From an uncultured Verrucomicrobiota bacterium (GTDB lineage: Bacteria; Verrucomicrobiota; Kiritimatiellia; RFP12; UBA1067), in the NCBI GenBank assembly GCA_946543025.1, contig CAMNLN010000168.1:1-7729 (forward strand): a DNA stretch of 7,729 bases, read 5' to 3'. The notes under the pieces were generated by a model, which was given only the letters and a program-made list of their open reading frames with translations, was not told the origin of the DNA and made no database searches. Numbering within the stretch: position 1 is the first letter of the stretch; the number at the start of each line of letters is the position of its first letter. Position numbers and translations under genes: made by a program. This document shows, in pieces, positions 4,623 through 7,729 of the stretch.

Positions 4623-7466
4623 TTACCGTTCAAGCCTTGTTACGCGATAGGACACGGCGTCGGGAGACGGGACGACGACGGTACGACCGTTTTCCGTCCG
4701 TATCGGCATGTCTCGGATAGGGCGATCGGCTTCGTCACGCGCCTGAATCCTTTTTGCCGCATACGGAAGCTCAATCCGCGTCGCGCCGCACGGCACCACG
4801 TCCTCGACGCCGTCCGAAAGAAGCCGTCGTACGCAAATGCCGTCCGTTCCGCCCTCCGGGAAGAGGGTAAAGACGCCACGCCCGTTCAGATAGACGTAAT
4901 CCGGCGCGACGGCGAACTCGGCGCGATGCCCGTCTTTCACGCCGTTCCAGACCCGTACGCGCCGATCGCCCGAGATACCGGCAAATCCATTCGGCGGCAA
5001 CAGAAGCGACTTGCCGTCCCACATGCAGGCGAGCGGTTCGTCGGAGGATCCGTTGACGGCCGTCGTCGTACCGTCGGCGTATGTCGTTACGATCTGAGAA
5101 CGGGCAACCGCCCCGGCCGCCACCGCGTCTTCCGTGGTCAGCAACCGTCCGACGGCATCCACGTACCGTATCTTTGTCACGGCCGCCTGCGTGTAACGGG
5201 CGGCAAGCGCCTGGATCATGAAGTAGCTTCGGAACTCGTCGGAACCGACGGCAAGCGTCCGATAGTCGCGCAAGGAAGCGTGGCGTTCCGGAACGAACAT
5301 GCCGGAATGTCCAAACGCCACCGTGGCGGCCAGATAGCGGTCGATCGCCTCCTCCGGATCTGTGGGGCGCGTACCGGGGGTGGCGTAGAAGTGTCCGCCG
5401 ATCATGCCCATGCCGGCGTTGCAGCCTAGGGGATGGATGCGCAACAGGTCGAAATCGACGATCCACGGGCCGGCCGCCATGCCGTACTCGCGGTCCTGCG
5501 CGTAGTTGCAGTCGGCAAGCCCCGCGTAGACCCAGTGGAAGCCCCCCTCGGAGAACACGGGACCTCCCCACGCCCTTTTCTGCATCAACATGATCTCCCC
5601 GTAGAGGTAGAACGCGGCGGCGAACGAACCGGCACCCGGCACACGCGCGTCGTAGTCCGTCGCTTCCCACGGACGCATGCAGGTGTGGACGTCGCAATAG
5701 CCGCAGTTGAAGCCGAACTTGCGCTGTATCTCCGGCGCGAGAAGCTCGCACATGCCTACCGCCCACGCGGGCTTTGCGCGCCAGCAACGCCGCCAGGCGG
5801 GCTGGAGCCGCCCGTTCTGTCCGTACGCGCAACGCAGCACGTGATCCTCGCTCCAATGTTCGTTGACGGGCGCCAAGTCCACGTAGTTGTTGTAGGTGCC
5901 GTAGACAAAACCAAGCTCGCCTATCATCGCGCGTGCGTAGGCGTACTGCGCCGCATCCCCTCCCCGCCGAGGCTCGCACCGCGTGCGAAACGTGAAGCTT
6001 TGCTCCTCGTTGAGGCGCCAGGCGGTCTCGTGATCCGTCACGATCGCCTGCGTCATGCCGCGCCGCCGCGCCGCGCGCCAATAGGCGAGATCCTTCTCGC
6101 GGTCCACGACGCCGTATTCGCGCCAGACGCGCGTGCCGACGACATGCTTCCACGGCGACGGCGGGTTGGGGATCGTCGGCAACACGTCGGCGAACACTGG
6201 CGAGAACGCCCAGACGAACCTTTCGTGGCAAACGTTCCGTCGTCCGTCCGTCTTGCGCAGATATCGCGCGCCGCCGTTGAGCGCGGCACGGTTGGTGGCG
6301 GCGAAGAGGAGCGACGCGCCGGATTGCGTCCAGTCCGCCGTCGCGGAGACGAACAGCCGCCCGCCCGCCGTAGGAAGTCCCGCTACGGCGGGGCGCGAAT
6401 CTCTTTCGCGCTCGCGATAGGTGTAATAAGGCAGGACGGTGCGCGTGGCGGCGGGTGGCATGTCGCCGATCTCGCCGAAGCGGATTTCCGCCTCGGCCTC
6501 GGCGTCGACCGGCACTTCCACGTCCGCGACGATGCAGTTGCCCTGGCGCGAGAACGTGACGCGCGCCGCGCGCGCGGCACCGTCAGGGAACACGCCGCCG
6601 CCGCGTGCGAGCGACATCCAGTCGCCACCGCGTGTGCGAAAGGCAAGCTCGTCCCATCGCGCGACGTCCGCGGACGGCAGACGGAATTCGAGCGCCGGGT
6701 CTTCAACGACAAAAGCGGCAGGCGGCAGAACCGTCTGGGCCGAGACGGGAAACGGCAGTTTCCCCGCGCCCGTGTTGAGGCCCTGGTCGGCGGACGGGAA
6801 GAGGACCGCCCCTCGCCTGGGACGCGGTGCGAAGGTGAGCGGACGCAGCTCCTCCTTGAAGACGGCGAACGAATTGAGGTCGATGGCGCGGAACGCGGCG
6901 TTGCGCCCCCCGTGCACGCAGAAGCCGTCAAACGCGCCGCCGCGCCGCGCGCGGGCCGCCGCGTCGCGCGGCAGGCGCATGTGGAACTTGTGCCAGCCCT
7001 TGTGGTGGACATGCCCAAGCTGCACGGCATAGCGCCGGCCGTCGGCGTCGATGAACTGCGCGTCAATCGTCACGGGAGGCGTCGTCGGGTCGCGCCCGAA
7101 CACGTTGTTGCCGAACACCCAGCAGGAAATCGCGTCGAACGCGTTTGTGACGGGAATCGGCGCAGGCGGACGAATGAAGACGCGTGGCTTGTCCGGCCCG
7201 CCCAGCGAGCGGTATGAAAGCCGCGCGACGCCGTCGCCGAAGAGCAGCCGGTCCGTCGCCCGCGTGAACATGGCCTCGGCGTTCCGGCAGTCGAGCGTCC
7301 AGCCGACGGTATCAACGAGCGGGCAGAGCGGCGGACGGTCGTCCGCCGTGCGTCCGGCCCACTCCATCTCGTAGGGACGAAGCGGGACCGCCGCGCGGCA
7401 AAGCGAGCCGCAGGCCGCGCCGACGAGACCGGCGGCAAGCATCAAAGATTTGCAGGAACTTTCCAT
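4623..7466 (-). CDS. Large secreted GH101-like / DUF5696-like protein, putative glycoside hydrolase
   Basis: The product has 947 residues. Residues 1-26 look like a signal peptide (hydrophobic LMLAAGLVGAACGSLC, likely cut near CRA-A); a lipoprotein reading at C18 is possible but the lipobox is poor. Residues about 70-210 look like a carbohydrate-binding-type beta-sandwich, and 210-430 are beta-rich. A TIM-barrel-like region spans about 440-720: GTRVWREYGVV, AIVTDHETAW (475-484), YGTYNNYVDLAP (522-533), CGYCDVHTC (588-596) and GPVFSEGG (635-642). The C-terminal part (about 760-947) is beta-sandwich-like. The pattern of an Asp after a barrel strand (D592) followed by Glu in SEGG (E640) recalls GH101-related retaining enzymes and DUF5696 proteins, so D592 and E640 are candidate catalytic residues. 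I chose the ATG at 7466 because it is the first start after the promoter; an ATG at 7538 lies upstream of it. There are about 21 cysteines, many for an exported protein. The substrate is unknown. Confidence 0.82.
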   Translation of the reverse strand: MESSCKSLMLAAGLVGAACGSLCRAAVPLRPYEMEWAGRTADDRPPLCPLVDTVGWTLDCRNAEAMFTRATDRLLFGDGVARLSYRSLGGPDKPRVFIRPPAPIPVTNAFDAISCWVFGNNVFGRDPTTPPVTIDAQFIDADGRRYAVQLGHVHHKGWHKFHMRLPRDAAARARRGGAFDGFCVHGGRNAAFRAIDLNSFAVFKEELRPLTFAPRPRRGAVLFPSADQGLNTGAGKLPFPVSAQTVLPPAAFVVEDPALEFRLPSADVARWDELAFRTRGGDWMSLARGGGVFPDGAARAARVTFSRQGNCIVADVEVPVDAEAEAEIRFGEIGDMPPAATRTVLPYYTYRERERDSRPAVAGLPTAGGRLFVSATADWTQSGASLLFAATNRAALNGGARYLRKTDGRRNVCHERFVWAFSPVFADVLPTIPNPPSPWKHVVGTRVWREYGVVDREKDLAYWRAARRRGMTQAIVTDHETAWRLNEEQSFTFRTRCEPRRGGDAAQYAYARAMIGELGFVYGTYNNYVDLAPVNEHWSEDHVLRCAYGQNGRLQPAWRRCWRAKPAWAVGMCELLAPEIQRKFGFNCGYCDVHTCMRPWEATDYDARVPGAGSFAAAFYLYGEIMLMQKRAWGGPVFSEGGFHWVYAGLADCNYAQDREYGMAAGPWIVDFDLLRIHPLGCNAGMGMIGGHFYATPGTRPTDPEEAIDRYLAATVAFGHSGMFVPERHASLRDYRTLAVGSDEFRSYFMIQALAARYTQAAVTKIRYVDAVGRLLTTEDAVAAGAVARSQIVTTYADGTTTAVNGSSDEPLACMWDGKSLLLPPNGFAGISGDRRVRVWNGVKDGHRAEFAVAPDYVYLNGRGVFTLFPEGGTDGICVRRLLSDGVEDVVPCGATRIELPYAAKRIQARDEADRPIRDMPIRTENGRTVVVPSPDAVSYRVTRLER

Positions 7467-7477
7467 GATTCGCGCAA

Positions 7478-7486
7478 ATTGTAGCA
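7478..7486 (-). promoter_or_regulatory. Extended -10 promoter of the large secreted protein gene
   Basis: The minus strand reads TGCTACAAT, in the context TGTGCTACAATTT, which matches the ybeY promoter at all but one position. It ends 11 nt before the ATG at 7466, so the leader would be only about 4-5 nt and no Shine-Dalgarno is present. It also forms part of a small dyad, ATTGT-AGC-ACAAT (7478-7490). Confidence 0.55.
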
Positions 7487-7499
7487 CAATCGGGATGCT

Positions 7500-7519
7500 T
7501 GCGACGGCAGCGCGTCGCA
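7500..7519. promoter_or_regulatory. Dyad between two divergent promoters, candidate operator
   Basis: TGCGACG (7500-7506) and CGTCGCA (7513-7519) form a perfect 7-bp inverted repeat with a 6-nt spacer. It lies between the two divergent -10 elements, over the expected -35 areas of both, where a dimeric regulator could control both genes. Function is inferred from position only. Confidence 0.4.
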
Positions 7520-7524
7520 TTTTA

Positions 7525-7533
7525 TGATACAAT
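7525..7533 (+). promoter_or_regulatory. Extended -10 promoter of the divergent exported-protein gene
   Basis: TGATACAAT is an extended -10. An overlapping alternative is TATGAT (7523-7528) with TTGCGA (7499-7504) 18 nt upstream as a -35. Transcription would begin near 7540, leaving a leader of about 20 nt that contains the Shine-Dalgarno GAGGGA (7547-7552), 7 nt before the ATG at 7560. Confidence 0.5.
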
Positions 7534-7559
7534 GGCAAAAATCCTTGAGGGACTTTCCA

Positions 7560-7729
7560 ATGAAACGAAACTTGGCATCAATCGCATTCGCAGCAATGGT
7601 ATCTTGGGCATTCGGAGCGGCAACCGTGACGGACGCGAACGGAACGCTGACGATCGCCGTGCCGTCCGGCGAGGAATACGACCTGAGTACGCATGCGGCT
7701 GGCATCGCGGCGAACACGTGGACGGAGAT
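7560..7729 (+). CDS. Exported protein, N-terminal fragment (3' end outside window)
   Basis: The frame from the ATG at 7560 is open to the window edge (56 full codons). It begins with a clear signal peptide: basic MKRN, hydrophobic LASIAFAAMVSWAF and a likely AxA-type cleavage at GAA-TV. The start of the mature part (VTDANGTLTIAVPSGEEYDL) alternates polar and hydrophobic residues, as beta-strand-rich surface or autotransporter-like proteins do, but the fragment is too short for a family call. The start is supported by the Shine-Dalgarno GAGGGA 7 nt upstream and a promoter before it. It is transcribed divergently from the large secreted protein gene across a 93-bp gap, so the two may be co-regulated. 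Exported is likely; any role beyond that is unknown. Confidence 0.7.
   Translation, partial: MKRNLASIAFAAMVSWAFGAATVTDANGTLTIAVPSGEEYDLSTHAAGIAANTWTE

Noticed and set aside
4771..6231. Minus-strand open frame of 486 codons inside the large secreted protein gene
   Set aside because: It lies in another frame of the same strand, is extremely Arg-rich and has no domain; a frameshifted shadow. The gene's own frame is unbroken from 7466 to 4623.
5433..7217. Plus-strand open frame of 594 codons opposite the large secreted protein gene
   Set aside because: Same reasoning: Arg/Val/Ala-rich composition, no recognisable domain, fully inside a well-supported minus-strand gene.

Overview
The window is GC-rich and densely coding. 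It reads as chromosomal DNA of a free-living or gut-type carbohydrate-degrading bacterium, probably from the PVC group (Verrucomicrobiota, Kiritimatiellae or Lentisphaerae type). Pointers to this are a YbeY with the ATDVI / GELFV style motifs I associate with that group, a NifA-like GAF/AAA+ regulator, large secreted glycosidase-like proteins, and heptamer-phased intergenic repeats. The taxonomic call is inference and rests on no single decisive marker.

Layout. Plus strand, 1-2364: the C-terminus of a GH78 alpha-L-rhamnosidase, type III pantothenate kinase (coaX), a predicted lipoprotein of unknown function, and a KtrA-type RCK potassium-channel regulator. They are tightly packed, with a GTGA overlap between the first two and an ATGA overlap between the last two, and look like one transcription unit whose promoter lies off the left edge. 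Minus strand, 7466-2385, in transcription order: a large secreted GH101-like/DUF5696-like protein, the endoribonuclease YbeY, and a sigma-54 activator with GAF, AAA+ and Fis-type HTH domains. The activator converges on ktrA with only 20 bp between stop codons. At the right edge a divergent gene starts on the plus strand and encodes an exported protein cut by the window end.

Non-coding structure. Three items stand out. A run of heptamer-phased degenerate repeats (1030-1160) begins at the coaX stop and supplies the start codon and signal peptide of the lipoprotein. A 109-bp palindromic element with 14-bp terminal inverted repeats (4033-4141) overlaps the last codons of ybeY. Four gene starts are preceded by extended -10 promoters fitting TGnTAnAAT. 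For three of them (all minus strand) the -10 lies only 6-11 nt from the start codon, which predicts leaderless or nearly leaderless mRNAs.

How the genes fit together. The rhamnosidase and the GH101-like protein suggest degradation of plant or host glycans. CoaX and KtrA are housekeeping functions (CoA synthesis, K+ uptake), and YbeY is rRNA maturation. The regulator's targets cannot be told from the window, since no good -24/-12 promoter was seen. I see no CRISPR array, toxin-antitoxin pair, phage gene, transposase, tRNA or rRNA, and no obvious new multi-gene defence or biosynthetic system. The unusual content lies in the repeats, the promoter architecture and the uncharacterised large secreted protein.
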